DNA from: Sinorhizobium arboris LMG 14919
GTDB lineage: Bacteria; Pseudomonadota; Alphaproteobacteria; Rhizobiales; Rhizobiaceae
Direction: 5' to 3'
Assembly (NCBI RefSeq): GCF_000427465.1
Contig: NZ_ATYB01000014.1
Location: forward strand, 3,305,558-3,369,557
Length of the DNA: 64,000 bases
A program made the translations under genes and the position numbers. The notes under the pieces are model-generated. The model had not been told where the DNA came from. It was given only the letters and a program-made list of their open reading frames with translations, and made no database searches. Below, piece after piece: positions 18,002 to 27,556 of the stretch (position 1 is its first letter; each line of letters begins with the position of its first letter).

Positions 18002-18024
18002 AAAGCCCGGCCAAACCGGGCTTT
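18002..18024 (-). terminator. Intrinsic terminator of trxA (and folC)
   Basis: Hairpin with arms AAAGCCCGG (18002-18010) and CCGGGCTTT (18016-18024) between convergent folC and trxA. Read on the minus strand it is followed by a long T-rich run, so it terminates trxA well. On the plus strand the T-run is short. Confidence 0.8.
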
Positions 18025-18052
18025 CCTGATCCTGCGTTGAAGTCCTGGCTGC

Positions 18053-18376
18053 TCAAGCCACCGCGTTCGAGATCCACGAGCTGAGTGCCGTCTTCGGGGC
18101 GGCACCGACCTTGATGTCGGCGACTTCGCCGGCCTTGAACATGGCGAGCGTCGGGATCGAGCGCACGCCGTATTGGGCAGCGAGCTCGGGGTTTTCATCG
18201 ATATTGAGCTTGGCGACCTTCACTTTGCCGGCAAGCTCGGTAGCGATTTCTTCGAGGCTGGGTGCAATCATCTTGCACGGGCCACACCATTCTGCCCAGA
18301 AGTCGACGACGACCGGTTCGGCCGAGTTCAGAACTTCTTTCTGAAAATTGGATGTATCGACTTTCACAGTAGCCAT
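18053..18376 (-). CDS. trxA: Thioredoxin TrxA
   Basis: 107-residue classical thioredoxin with the active site WCGPCK and the cis-Pro region [12 protein letters not shown]. It reduces cytosolic protein disulfides with thioredoxin reductase. It is the last gene of the minus-strand run after addA, with an 81-bp gap, and may also have its own promoter. Confidence 0.97.
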   Translation of the reverse strand: MATVKVDTSNFQKEVLNSAEPVVVDFWAEWCGPCKMIAPSLEEIATELAGKVKVAKLNIDENPELAAQYGVRSIPTLAMFKAGEVADIKVGAAPKTALSSWISNAVA

Positions 18377-18457
18377 CGGGTGCTCCTTCGGAATGGCAGT
18401 GTCCAGATGTTGTGTCTCATGTGAGGCATCGCCACTGGATTTTCAATATCGTGTATT

Positions 18458-21400
18458 TCACTTTGTTGCGAGCTCTTCAAGGCTCCCGTCGAGCATCGAT
18501 TCGGGAAGCACCCGGATTGCCGGGCCTTCCGTGAATATCAGCACACATCGGAAACGCTTGCCGGGGTAAAGAGGTTTCAGGAGTTCGCGATAGATCGCAA
18601 GCTGGTTTCTGTAGACCGGCGCGATCTCGTCGGGCGACGCCGGGATCTCGCGGTTGGTCTTGTAATCGGCAATCGTCACCATGTCGCCGGAGACGGCCAG
18701 GCGGTCGATCCGGCCCGATACCGCAAATTCGCGGGACCCCAGCTTCAGCGTGCCCATCACGGAGACCTCCGCCCGGCTGTGCTCTCCGAAGAGCGGTTGC
18801 AGTTCCGCATGGCCGAGCACGTCCATCACGGTTCCGGCGAGCGCGCGCCGTTCCGCTTCGGGCCAGCGCGGCATCGAGCGGGAGAGGTAGCGCTCCGCGG
18901 CAGCCAGCCGCTCCGAAGGGCTGATCGAGGGGAGGACCTGCAGCAGCCGGTGCAGGATAGCGCCGCGCAGCATCGAGAATTTCGGTGCACTCCTGGCTGC
19001 GAAGAGTGCCGAGCCGACGATCGCTTCGCCGTCCGGGTCGTCGACGGCAATGGTCGTGCCCGACGGGGCAAGCGGCCGGGGCAGGCGTGGCGGCGCGGGA
19101 GGAGGCGTGAAAAGCGCGCCCGGCAATCCGGCCACCGCCTGTTGCAGCTCCGCTGAGCCGCCGGCCGTCGGGAGGTCTCGCGGCACATGCGCTTCGCGCC
19201 AGGCAAGACCCTGCCATTCCTCGCTTCCGGCGCGGAACAGACAAGGCGTTCCACGGCCCTTCAGGTCCTGTGCCAGCGTCCCCTGTACCATCGAGTGCCA
19301 GGTATCGGTGTTCTGCCGCTGCCCGCGATAGCCGCAGACGATCAGGCGGTCGGCTGCGCGCGTCATGCCGACATAGAGGAGACGGCGGTATTCCTCCTCG
19401 GCCAGTCTCTTCAGCCGTTCATTGTCGGCGGCGAGCAGCGAGTTCGGCGCCGAGCCCGGTGCACGCCAGACCGGAACCGCGCGGACGGAACGGTCGGCCT
19501 GTACCATTTCCAGGAAGCGCAGGTCCGAAACCTGCTGTCGGACGAAGGCCTCGCCGCCGCCGTCGACGAGAAAGACGACCGGCGCCTCGAGGCCCTTCGC
19601 CGCATGCACGGTCATCACACGGACTTCGTCGCGCTCCTTGTCCTGTTCGCGCTTGACCGTCGGTGCCTCGATCTCGAGCGTTGAGATGAAGGCCTGCAGG
19701 CCCGGCAGGCCGCTCCTCTCATGGTCGAGCGCAAAGGTGAGGAATTCGTCCAGGATGTCGCTGACCTCACTGCCGAGCCGAGCCAGGAAGGCGCGCCGGC
19801 CGCCATGAGCGCCGAGGATGCGGGCGTAGAAATCGTGCGGCAGCAGGTGTCGGGCGAGGCCGGAATAGCTTGCAAGCGTGCGCACGACGCCGTGGTAGCG
19901 GCTCGTCTCATCCGCGCCCGCCTGCTGCAGCCGCTGCCACAGGCTTTCGCCTTCCGCCCTTCGCGCGGCGAGTTCGAAGATGTCGTCTTCGCCAAGATTG
20001 ACGAGCGGGCTTTTGAGCAGCGCGGCAAGCGAGAGGTCGTCTTCCGGCAGAAGCACGAAGCGGCCGAGCGCCATCAGGTCCTGAATGGCGATGTGGCTCG
20101 TCAGGACCAGGCGGTCGGCCCCGGCAACGGGGATGTTGCCCCGGCGCTTGAGCGCGCGCGTCAGCGCGGCGACGAAGGCGTCGCGCTTTCGCACCAGCAC
20201 GATGACGTCTCCCGGCCGCATGGCACGGCGCACGCCTTTTTCGATGACCGTCTCCCTGCCGATCCAGTCTTCCAGGACGGCAGCTATGCGTCGGGCGAGG
20301 ATGCTGACCGGCGCCCGTTCCGGGGTCGCGTCGAAGGGTGCCGTCCAGTCGTCCTCCGGAGCCGCCGGCTCGGGGGCAATCACGTCCCAGATATCCACGG
20401 CGCCCGGGTGGCCGATTCGGTTCGAGGCGTGCACGATCGCCTCGTTCTCCGCGCTCAGGCCCCTGGCATTTGCCGCATTGGCAAACACCGCGTCGACGGC
20501 GGAGAGCACGTCGGTCGTCGAGCGGAAGGAAAGCTGCAGGCGGATGGGGCTGAAGTGCTTGTTGCCCGCGCGCACCCGCCGCTCCGTCAGCGTGCTTTCG
20601 CGCGAGAAACGCTCCGGCCGCGCGCCCTGGAAGGAATAGATCGACTGCTTCTCGTCTCCGACGGCAAAGATCGTACGGTCGTCGGCACGCGCCGTTTCGC
20701 CGGCGAAGAAATCCGCCGCGAGAGACTGGATGATCGTCCATTGCGACGGGCTCGTATCCTGCGCCTCGTCGACAAGGATATGGTCGATCCCCTGGTCCAG
20801 CTTGTAGTGCACCCAGGCCCCGACGTCGCTGCGGGCAAGCAAGGCGGCCGTGCGGTTGATGAGGTCCTCGAAATCCAGCTGGCTGCGCGCCTTCTTGAGA
20901 GCTTCGTAGTCGCGGTTGAGCCTCTCGGCGAGAACGAGGGCGGCGCGGGTCGCCTCGTACATCCTGACGATGCTCAGGCGATCCACGCAGGCGAGCATGT
21001 GGCTGCGGGCCTGTTCCAGATGGCTCTCGAGGTGTGGCGCCTCACGGCGCATGGCGGCGTTCAGAAAGGCCGATTCCGCCTTCGGCTTGCCGCCGCCGTT
21101 GAAGAAGAGTTCCACGAGTCTGGCGTAACGCGCAGCGGCACTCTCGATTGCGCGGACGGCCCGCAAGCCTTCTGCGATGGCGGAGGGCTTGGCGCCACCA
21201 AGACGCAAGCCAAGGTCGATATAGTCATCGAGTGCCGGGCCATTGAGCCCCGCGAGCGGCCAGACCGCGGCCATGACCGTCTCGGCCGTCTCGCCGGGCT
21301 CGAGGCCGAGCGCCGCCCGCAGATGCGCCTCCACCCCACCGTTTCCGGAGACGCGGTCGAGAAAGTCCTGGACCTGCGCCCGGTTGGCGACGATCGCCGC

Positions 21401-22063
21401 GAGCAGCTTTTCAAGCCCGGTGTCGTCGGCAAGGTCGAGTACGGTGGCGAAGGCCTCCGCCAGTTGCCTGTCGTCCGCCGCTGCCGTGGCGGTCAAGAGA
21501 GCCCTGCGCGCATCGGCGAGCAGCACCGCCGCTGCGCGGTCGTCGAGCACCGAAAAATGTCCGGCGACATTGGCCTCGAGCGGGAACTGGTGCAGGAGAG
21601 CTTCGCAGAAGGCGTGGATCGTCTGGATCTTCAGCCCGCCCGGCGTCTCCAGGGCGCGCGCGAAAAGCCGGCGCGCTTCCCGGATCTTGGCCGGCGGCGG
21701 CCGCTTGCCTTCGATCGCCTCGATGCGGCCTCCGAGCGCCGAATCTTCCAGGGTTGCCCATTCGGCGAGCCTTTCGAAGACGCGGTTCGACATCTCCGAG
21801 GCGGCCGCCTTCGTATAGGTCAGGCAGAGGATGGCGGACGGTCGGCAACCGGCGAGCAGCAGCCGGATGACCCGCTGGGTCAGCACATGCGTCTTGCCGG
21901 AGCCGGCATTGGCGGACACCCAGGCCGACCGCTCGGGATCGGAAGCGAGCGCCTGGCGCTGCGTCGTCCAGTCGAGCCACCCCTCGGGCGTCCTCTCTTC
22001 CGGGCCTGTCGCTTCACTCCTCATCGTCGTCCTCGCCATCGGCGGTTGCCCATTCGGCGACAC
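18458..22063 (-). CDS. addA: Double-strand break repair helicase-nuclease AddA
   Basis: 1201-residue UvrD-family helicase with C-terminal RecB-like nuclease. Walker A is SANAGSGKTHVL near residue 50. Helicase motifs include HILVDEAQDTSPSQW and VMTVHAAKGLEAPVVFL. The nuclease motif is VTIADYKTNREIP near the C terminus. With AddB it resects double-strand ends for RecA. The start is taken at 22063; ATGs at 22039 and 22024 are also possible. It overlaps the end of addB by about 50 bp, so translation is coupled. Confidence 0.95.
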   Translation of the reverse strand: MSPNGQPPMARTTMRSEATGPEERTPEGWLDWTTQRQALASDPERSAWVSANAGSGKTHVLTQRVIRLLLAGCRPSAILCLTYTKAAASEMSNRVFERLAEWATLEDSALGGRIEAIEGKRPPPAKIREARRLFARALETPGGLKIQTIHAFCEALLHQFPLEANVAGHFSVLDDRAAAVLLADARRALLTATAAADDRQLAEAFATVLDLADDTGLEKLLAAIVANRAQVQDFLDRVSGNGGVEAHLRAALGLEPGETAETVMAAVWPLAGLNGPALDDYIDLGLRLGGAKPSAIAEGLRAVRAIESAAARYARLVELFFNGGGKPKAESAFLNAAMRREAPHLESHLEQARSHMLACVDRLSIVRMYEATRAALVLAERLNRDYEALKKARSQLDFEDLINRTAALLARSDVGAWVHYKLDQGIDHILVDEAQDTSPSQWTIIQSLAADFFAGETARADDRTIFAVGDEKQSIYSFQGARPERFSRESTLTERRVRAGNKHFSPIRLQLSFRSTTDVLSAVDAVFANAANARGLSAENEAIVHASNRIGHPGAVDIWDVIAPEPAAPEDDWTAPFDATPERAPVSILARRIAAVLEDWIGRETVIEKGVRRAMRPGDVIVLVRKRDAFVAALTRALKRRGNIPVAGADRLVLTSHIAIQDLMALGRFVLLPEDDLSLAALLKSPLVNLGEDDIFELAARRAEGESLWQRLQQAGADETSRYHGVVRTLASYSGLARHLLPHDFYARILGAHGGRRAFLARLGSEVSDILDEFLTFALDHERSGLPGLQAFISTLEIEAPTVKREQDKERDEVRVMTVHAAKGLEAPVVFLVDGGGEAFVRQQVSDLRFLEMVQADRSVRAVPVWRAPGSAPNSLLAADNERLKRLAEEEYRRLLYVGMTRAADRLIVCGYRGQRQNTDTWHSMVQGTLAQDLKGRGTPCLFRAGSEEWQGLAWREAHVPRDLPTAGGSAELQQAVAGLPGALFTPPPAPPRLPRPLAPSGTTIAVDDPDGEAIVGSALFAARSAPKFSMLRGAILHRLLQVLPSISPSERLAAAERYLSRSMPRWPEAERRALAGTVMDVLGHAELQPLFGEHSRAEVSVMGTLKLGSREFAVSGRIDRLAVSGDMVTIADYKTNREIPASPDEIAPVYRNQLAIYRELLKPLYPGKRFRCVLIFTEGPAIRVLPESMLDGSLEELATK

Positions 22064-25000
22064 GCGCCAGATGATCGTATTCGCCGCCGTAGTCGCGCTG
22101 TTTCTGCACGATCAGGCGCGAGGCGAAGCCGTGTCTTCCGTTCATGAGCGCGCAAAGCAGCTTTCTGAGCTCCGCCAGCGATTCGTCTGCGAGCTGTTCG
22201 GTGGATTTCGTCTCCTTCGAGCGGGCGCCCTCATTGTTGACGGTGTCGACGGCAAAGCGGCTGCCCGGCTTCAGCCGGACATAGTGCAGCGAATGCGGTT
22301 TTGCCGGGCCGATGCCGTGAAATGCCCCGGCCCTGAGCGCGGCGGCTTCGAGCGCGAGCTGCGGGTCGAGGAGAGCCCGCGCCTCTTTCGGCGATGGGCT
22401 CGATCCGGTCTTGTAGTCGATGATGTCGATCGTTCCGTCCGCAAGCCGGTCCAGCCGGTCGGCGATGCCGGTGAGCCGGATGTCGGCGACGCCGAGATCC
22501 ATCGCCGCCGGAACCTCGGTGAACGACTTCAGAATGCCATGCCGGCGCTCCCGTTCCCAATCAAGGAACGCTTTTCCCACCGCCTGGAAACGCGGCCGCC
22601 AGATGGTGTCTATATGCGCAGGCAGTCGCTCCTCGTCGAAAGCCTCGTCGGTGAGCCGGGCCATCGCCTCTTCGCCCTCGCGCGTCCCCGGGTCGAAGCC
22701 GCTCTTCACGAAGCGATCGACGATCCGGTGATAGAGCAGGCCGCGTTCGGCCGCACCGGGCTCGCGGTTGAAGGCGTCGATCGGTTCGAGCCGGAGAATG
22801 CGCCGGGCGTAGACGGCATAGGGATCGCGGCGAAGGCGGGTCACCTCGCTGAAGGAATATTTGCGCGGCTGCAGCTCCGCCGGCGGCTTCGGCTCCGGCC
22901 GCTCCGCGAGCGGCTGACGCTCTCCGGCGTCGAGAATGCGCATCCAGCGGAGGTAGTCCGCGCCATTGGCCTTGAGCTGTTCGGTCAGGCTGTCGCCTCC
23001 GAGCGCCTGCAGGCGTTGCAGCCATCGTGAAGCGACCGTCGGCGCCGAACCCTGCCGCATGGACCGCGAAAAGATTAACCGGCGCGTTCCGCAGGCCATC
23101 TGGAAATCATGCGCGAGCTGACCGATGCGCCGCTCCGGCGGCTCGAGACCGATGCCCGCCTTCATCGTCCGCGACAGGAACGGATCGTTCGACGTCTGCC
23201 CCGGCCAGGTGCCTTCGTTCAGGCCACCGAGCACCACGAGGTCGACGCTCTGCAGGCGCGATTCCAGCGCTCCGAAAATGAAGACCCGGGGATGGCGCAT
23301 CGACCGCGGCTTCACCGCTTCGCTTGCGGCGAGCGCTTCCAGTATGTCGCACCATTGCGATCCGTCCGCCTCCATCTGGCCATCCGTTTCGATGATGCCC
23401 TTGAGGAGGGTCGCCAGTGTTTCGCCGGCTTCCGAAGCCCAAAGCGCGCCGAGGCTGCCGCGCTCGTCGACCGCGGCCGCTTCCAGCGCGCGTCCCGTGC
23501 GCTCCGCCCAGTCCGAGAGCGCCAGCACGGGCGTGCGGTGGCGGCCGGTCTCCGGGTCCGCGGAAACCATGCCCGCCAGAGGTTCGGTGGCCGAAGCGAT
23601 GCGGCGGGCGAGTGCGCGCGCCAGAGCAATGTCGTCCTGGCCGACGCCGCCCCTCCAGGGCGGCGGATGGCGCTCGGCCTTCTGTCCGGCGAGAGCCTTG
23701 TCGAGCACTGCTTCCAGGGCCGATATGTCGGCGACGTCGGTGCCGCCGCGCAGGGCCACGAGCTCCAACACGTCCGCAGCGCGACGCGCATCTTCCGCCG
23801 TCCGGCCGAAACGCGACAGCGGGTGCTTGAGGAATGCGATCAAGGCGACCGGGCCGTCGGGCCGGAGTGTGGCTTCGAGGAGCAGCCGCGCAAGCGCTCC
23901 GGCCGGCGTTGCCGAGAGCGGAATGCCGGCGGAATCGTCGGCCTCTATGTCGAAGCGGGCGAGCTCGGCGCCGACACGGCGCGCCAGGCCGCGATCGGGC
24001 GTGATGAGCGCGGCCTGGCTCTCCTCGTCGCCTTCGAGCGCAAGTCTCAACGCAATCGCGATGGCGGTCGCCTCTTCGCGCTCGTTCGCCGCTTCGATAA
24101 GCGCCACATCCGCGAAGGCGGCACGCAGTCTGTCCGGATCGAAGCCCTGGCGTGCCTGCATCCAGAGGTTCGTCGCGTCGGCGGGCAAAAGCGCCCTTGA
24201 GAGAACCGCGCTGCGGTAATCGAGGTCGTCGGCAGCGGCGCCGAGGGCAGGCACGTCGTTGCGCTCTATGCCCATGCGCTTCAGCAGACGGTGAAATCCG
24301 TATTGGGGATGGGTGCGGCTGGCCGGATTCTTCGAAAACGGGCCGGCGCCTGACCCCTCTCCGGCGATCATCTGCCATTCCGCATCGCTCATCGTCGAAT
24401 CCAGGCCGGGGAGCACGATCGTGCCGTTCGGCAGCGCCTTGACCGCCGCGATCAGGGCTGCCGTCGCCGGAATGGAGCCGGTCGAACCGGCGATGATGAT
24501 CGGTCCGCTCGCTTTGCCGTCGGCAATGCGCTGGGTCTCCGCTTTCAGCACGGCGTTGCGGTGACGGGCCGGCGAGGAATGCTTGAGCTCGGTGAGCCGC
24601 TCCGGCCAGTAAATGCGGGCGATCTTGAGGAAGGCGAGCGTCAGCTGCCACCAGAGCGCATGCTCGCCGCCATCGAGCGTATCCAGCACGTCCCAGTCGA
24701 GCTCTTCCGTCTCGATCGCATCGATGAGCTCGGCGAGGTTGCGCGCGAGCCAGACGGCGTCCGCAGGACTTGCCGGAGCGATCAGCGGGCTTTCGGCATG
24801 AATGTCGAGGACCACCTGCGGCAGGCGGTTTCGCCAGGCGAGAATGAGACGCCCGAGCTCGATGAGCCTTGCAGTCCCGGAAAGCGGCGGCGCCAAATCG
24901 AGGATCGCCGGCACTTCCGTCTCGAAGAAGCCGCTGTCGTCATCGGTCTCGCCCAGCGCCCGGATCATCGGCAGGATCGCCGAACGGCCGCCGAGCAGGT

Positions 25001-25193
25001 CCACGAATTCCGAACGCAGGGCGCGCGCGGACCGCCGGGTCGGCACGAAGATCGTCACGCCGGCAAGCGCCAGCGGCTGCGCCGGATCGTATCGGAAGCC
25101 CGGCGTCACCTCGCCGTTGCATAGCTTTGCCGCGAGCGTCCTCAGAAATGGCAGACCGGCGGGAATCGTGAAGACGTTCGGTTGCCCTGTCAC
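22014..25193 (-). CDS. addB: Double-strand break repair protein AddB
   Basis: 1059-residue AddB subunit, the alphaproteobacterial form. It has a helicase-like body without a clear Walker A and a C-terminal PDDEXK nuclease (LTGIADRLDRL, IIDYKTGSSPS). The widely spaced cysteines do not form the four-Cys iron-sulfur staple described for Firmicute AddB. It partners AddA, whose gene overlaps its 3' end. It begins 1 bp after the murU stop, so the whole run is likely one transcript. Confidence 0.93.
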   Translation of the reverse strand: MTGQPNVFTIPAGLPFLRTLAAKLCNGEVTPGFRYDPAQPLALAGVTIFVPTRRSARALRSEFVDLLGGRSAILPMIRALGETDDDSGFFETEVPAILDLAPPLSGTARLIELGRLILAWRNRLPQVVLDIHAESPLIAPASPADAVWLARNLAELIDAIETEELDWDVLDTLDGGEHALWWQLTLAFLKIARIYWPERLTELKHSSPARHRNAVLKAETQRIADGKASGPIIIAGSTGSIPATAALIAAVKALPNGTIVLPGLDSTMSDAEWQMIAGEGSGAGPFSKNPASRTHPQYGFHRLLKRMGIERNDVPALGAAADDLDYRSAVLSRALLPADATNLWMQARQGFDPDRLRAAFADVALIEAANEREEATAIAIALRLALEGDEESQAALITPDRGLARRVGAELARFDIEADDSAGIPLSATPAGALARLLLEATLRPDGPVALIAFLKHPLSRFGRTAEDARRAADVLELVALRGGTDVADISALEAVLDKALAGQKAERHPPPWRGGVGQDDIALARALARRIASATEPLAGMVSADPETGRHRTPVLALSDWAERTGRALEAAAVDERGSLGALWASEAGETLATLLKGIIETDGQMEADGSQWCDILEALAASEAVKPRSMRHPRVFIFGALESRLQSVDLVVLGGLNEGTWPGQTSNDPFLSRTMKAGIGLEPPERRIGQLAHDFQMACGTRRLIFSRSMRQGSAPTVASRWLQRLQALGGDSLTEQLKANGADYLRWMRILDAGERQPLAERPEPKPPAELQPRKYSFSEVTRLRRDPYAVYARRILRLEPIDAFNREPGAAERGLLYHRIVDRFVKSGFDPGTREGEEAMARLTDEAFDEERLPAHIDTIWRPRFQAVGKAFLDWERERRHGILKSFTEVPAAMDLGVADIRLTGIADRLDRLADGTIDIIDYKTGSSPSPKEARALLDPQLALEAAALRAGAFHGIGPAKPHSLHYVRLKPGSRFAVDTVNNEGARSKETKSTEQLADESLAELRKLLCALMNGRHGFASRLIVQKQRDYGGEYDHLARVAEWATADGEDDDEE

Positions 25194-25194
25194 G

Positions 25195-25926
25195 TCATCC
25201 CCCCGGCCGGAAACGCCGTATCGCGTCCTCGGCCTCCGCGATCGCCTCGGGCGTTCCGACCGTCATCCAGTGGCCTTCGAGCATGAGGCCGAAAAGCCGC
25301 CCCTTGGCGATCGCCCGGTCGAAATAGATGTTGAGGTTGAAAGCCGCGTCCGGCGCGTCGGCAAGCAGCCGCGAGTCCATGGCGATCGCGCCGGCATAGA
25401 CGACGGGATTTTCGAAACCCTGTTCGTAACGCCTGAGCCGGCCATTTTCCGACAGCGAGAAATCCCTTTTGCCGTTGTGCCCGGTGGTGTCCTCCAGACG
25501 CACGCAGAGCAGGGCCATATCCATGCGCTCGGGATCGAAGAACGCGGCCAGCCTCTGAAGATTGCTCGGCGTCCCGGGTTTCTCGCCGACCCAGAAAAGG
25601 TCGGCATTCATGACGAGAACCGGGCCCTCGTCGAGCAGCTTCAAGCCCCTGGCAAGCCCGCCGCCGGAATTCATCAGCGCGTCCCGCTCGTCCGAAATCA
25701 GAATATGCGGCGCCTCACGGCGGCTGAGATGCGCCTCCATCTGGTCGGCGAAGTGGTGGACGTTCACGACGGCCCTGGTCACCCCCGCGGCGGCGAGCAG
25801 ATCCAGCACATAATCGATCATCGGCTTGCCGGATATCCTGACGAGCGGCTTCGGCAGCGTGTCGGTGATCGGCCGCAGGCGGGTGCCCAGTCCGGCCGCA
25901 AGCACCATGGCATCGGTGATGGGCAT
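25195..25926 (-). CDS. murU: N-acetylmuramate-1-phosphate uridylyltransferase MurU-like nucleotidyltransferase
   Basis: 243-residue sugar-nucleotide transferase with the N-terminal signature VLAAGLGTRLRPITDTLPKP and the metal-binding MNADLFW. Placed directly after an AmgK-type kinase, it fits MurU. MurU turns MurNAc-1-phosphate into UDP-MurNAc and so recycles peptidoglycan while bypassing de novo synthesis (the route known from Pseudomonas). A mannose-1-phosphate guanylyltransferase is the alternative; the context favours MurU. It begins 6 bp after the fusion gene stop. Confidence 0.82.
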   Translation of the reverse strand: MPITDAMVLAAGLGTRLRPITDTLPKPLVRISGKPMIDYVLDLLAAAGVTRAVVNVHHFADQMEAHLSRREAPHILISDERDALMNSGGGLARGLKLLDEGPVLVMNADLFWVGEKPGTPSNLQRLAAFFDPERMDMALLCVRLEDTTGHNGKRDFSLSENGRLRRYEQGFENPVVYAGAIAMDSRLLADAPDAAFNLNIYFDRAIAKGRLFGLMLEGHWMTVGTPEAIAEAEDAIRRFRPGG

Positions 25927-25932
25927 CGTATC

Positions 25933-27447
25933 CTAACGGTTCGCTGATTCGGGAGCGAGGATTCCAGCCTTAATGCACCATTCACGCAAGGGTGTCAGCA
26001 CCTGATGGGAGAGCGCGTGCTCAAGATAGGCGAAGGTGCGCGGCATATGCTTCAGATAGCCCGGCTTGCCGTCGCGCTCCTTGAGCCGCACCCATATGCC
26101 GGCGAGCTTGCAATTGCGCTGAGCGGCCATCAGATGCCAGTCGCGCCGGAAAGTCCTCTCGTCGAAGGGGCCGAGAGCCCGACGCTCGGAGACGTAGGCA
26201 TCCATTATGCGCTCGGCGAGATGGGGCTCGATCGTCACTCGCGCATCCTGCACCAGCGAGGCCACATCGTAGGCCGTCGGCCCGATCATCGCGTCCTGGA
26301 AGTCGATGATGCCGATGCGGTCGAGACCGATGCGGTCCTGACGCCACAGGATGTTGGGCGAATGGAAATCGCGCAGAAGAAGGTTCTTTTCCGCAGAAGC
26401 GAGAACATCTGTCAGTCCATCCCAGACGGCGAAATAGTCTCGCCGTTCCTTCTCGGATGCGGAAGCGCCGCGCTTCCACGGCAGGTACCAGTCGATGAGG
26501 AGGCTGGTTTCGATCTTTATCGCCGTCCGGTCGAAATCGGGAATGCGATGGACGACGCCCTCGCCGACCGCGATGTCCCGTTCCGCGGGCTGGGAGTGAA
26601 GCCGCGCGAGGAGCCGCGCGCTTTCCAGATAGCGCTCAGCGACGGGGCGGCCAGCGGCATCGAGAATCCCTTCGGAGCCGAGATTTTCGATGAGCAGCAG
26701 ACCCTGGTCGAGATCGCGTGCGTAGATCGCGGGTGCCGCGAAGCCGCGCCTGCGCAGGAGTTGCGAGACCGCGACGAAGGGGACGACGTCCTCGGCTATG
26801 TGGGCAAGCTGCTGGTAATACTTGCCATCCTGGAGAATGGGGCCGGGCCTGTGCCTCGGCGCATCCATAAGGAGCTTCGCCGGCTCGCCGCCTTCGCGCC
26901 CGACGCGTTCATAAGCCCGGATCGAGGCATCGCCGCTCAAATGCCGACGGCGGGCGCCGGGGTATCCTGCGTTCGTGAGAAACGTCCGAATTGCAAGCGA
27001 GCGGCTGATCCGCTCGAAGATCGCGTCCGGTGCCGTGAGGCTTATGCGCCGCCCCTCGTCTTCATGCGAGAAAATCACGGTGATCCGGTCGGCCGGAAGC
27101 GCCTCCTCGGCCTTCTCCGGCCATTCGACGAGACAGACGCCGCTGGCAAGCGCCTCGTCGAAACCGAGTTCGTCCAGCTCCGATGCGTCCGCAAGGCGGT
27201 ATAGATCGAAGTGAGCGACCGGAATCCTCAGATCGTAGCTTTGAACCAGCGTGAAGGTAGGGCTCGGCACTTCGAGCGTCTCGTCGTCTGCCATCGCCCG
27301 GATGAACGCTCTTGCGAACGTGGACTTTCCGGCGCCGAGATCACCCGAGAGCGCGACGCATTCGCCGGCCTTCAGCGCCAATGACAGGTCTTCGCCGAAT
27401 TCGATGGTAGCTGCTTCGTCCTTGAGCAGGCGTTCGAGAGACTTCAT
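25933..27447 (-). CDS. TsaE-AmgK fusion: tRNA t6A ATPase plus sugar kinase
   Basis: 504 residues with two enzymes in one chain. Residues 1-about 150 are TsaE, the ATPase of the tRNA threonylcarbamoyladenosine complex (Walker A GDLGAGKS at 35-42, then PSPTFTLVQSYD and HFDLYRL). Residues about 155-500 are an aminoglycoside-phosphotransferase-fold kinase of the AmgK type (catalytic loop RDFHSPNILW with Asp360 and Asn365, metal site IIDFQDA with Asp382). AmgK phosphorylates MurNAc/GlcNAc at C1 to feed MurU, encoded next. The reading frame is continuous across the junction, and such fusions are known in rhizobia. It starts 109 bp after divL. Confidence 0.9.
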   Translation of the reverse strand: MKSLERLLKDEAATIEFGEDLSLALKAGECVALSGDLGAGKSTFARAFIRAMADDETLEVPSPTFTLVQSYDLRIPVAHFDLYRLADASELDELGFDEALASGVCLVEWPEKAEEALPADRITVIFSHEDEGRRISLTAPDAIFERISRSLAIRTFLTNAGYPGARRRHLSGDASIRAYERVGREGGEPAKLLMDAPRHRPGPILQDGKYYQQLAHIAEDVVPFVAVSQLLRRRGFAAPAIYARDLDQGLLLIENLGSEGILDAAGRPVAERYLESARLLARLHSQPAERDIAVGEGVVHRIPDFDRTAIKIETSLLIDWYLPWKRGASASEKERRDYFAVWDGLTDVLASAEKNLLLRDFHSPNILWRQDRIGLDRIGIIDFQDAMIGPTAYDVASLVQDARVTIEPHLAERIMDAYVSERRALGPFDERTFRRDWHLMAAQRNCKLAGIWVRLKERDGKPGYLKHMPRTFAYLEHALSHQVLTPLREWCIKAGILAPESANR

Positions 27448-27556
27448 CTATTCCATCCAGAGAATTCCGCTTTTCTCCGAGTCGCGGAAATTCGTCAGTC
27501 CTTTGTTCTACCGCAATTCCGGACGGAAAACCGTTCCACACTTTTCTGGTATTGCT

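Noticed and set aside
19721..22147. Long plus-strand open frame (about 800 codons) opposite addA
   Set aside because: Arg/Gly/Ala-rich translation with no domain, fully antisense to the well-supported addA. Typical of high-GC third-position bias.
25933..27447. tsaE-amgK junction as a frameshift or assembly artefact
   Set aside because: The frame is continuous, both halves are complete, and the same fusion is known in rhizobia.
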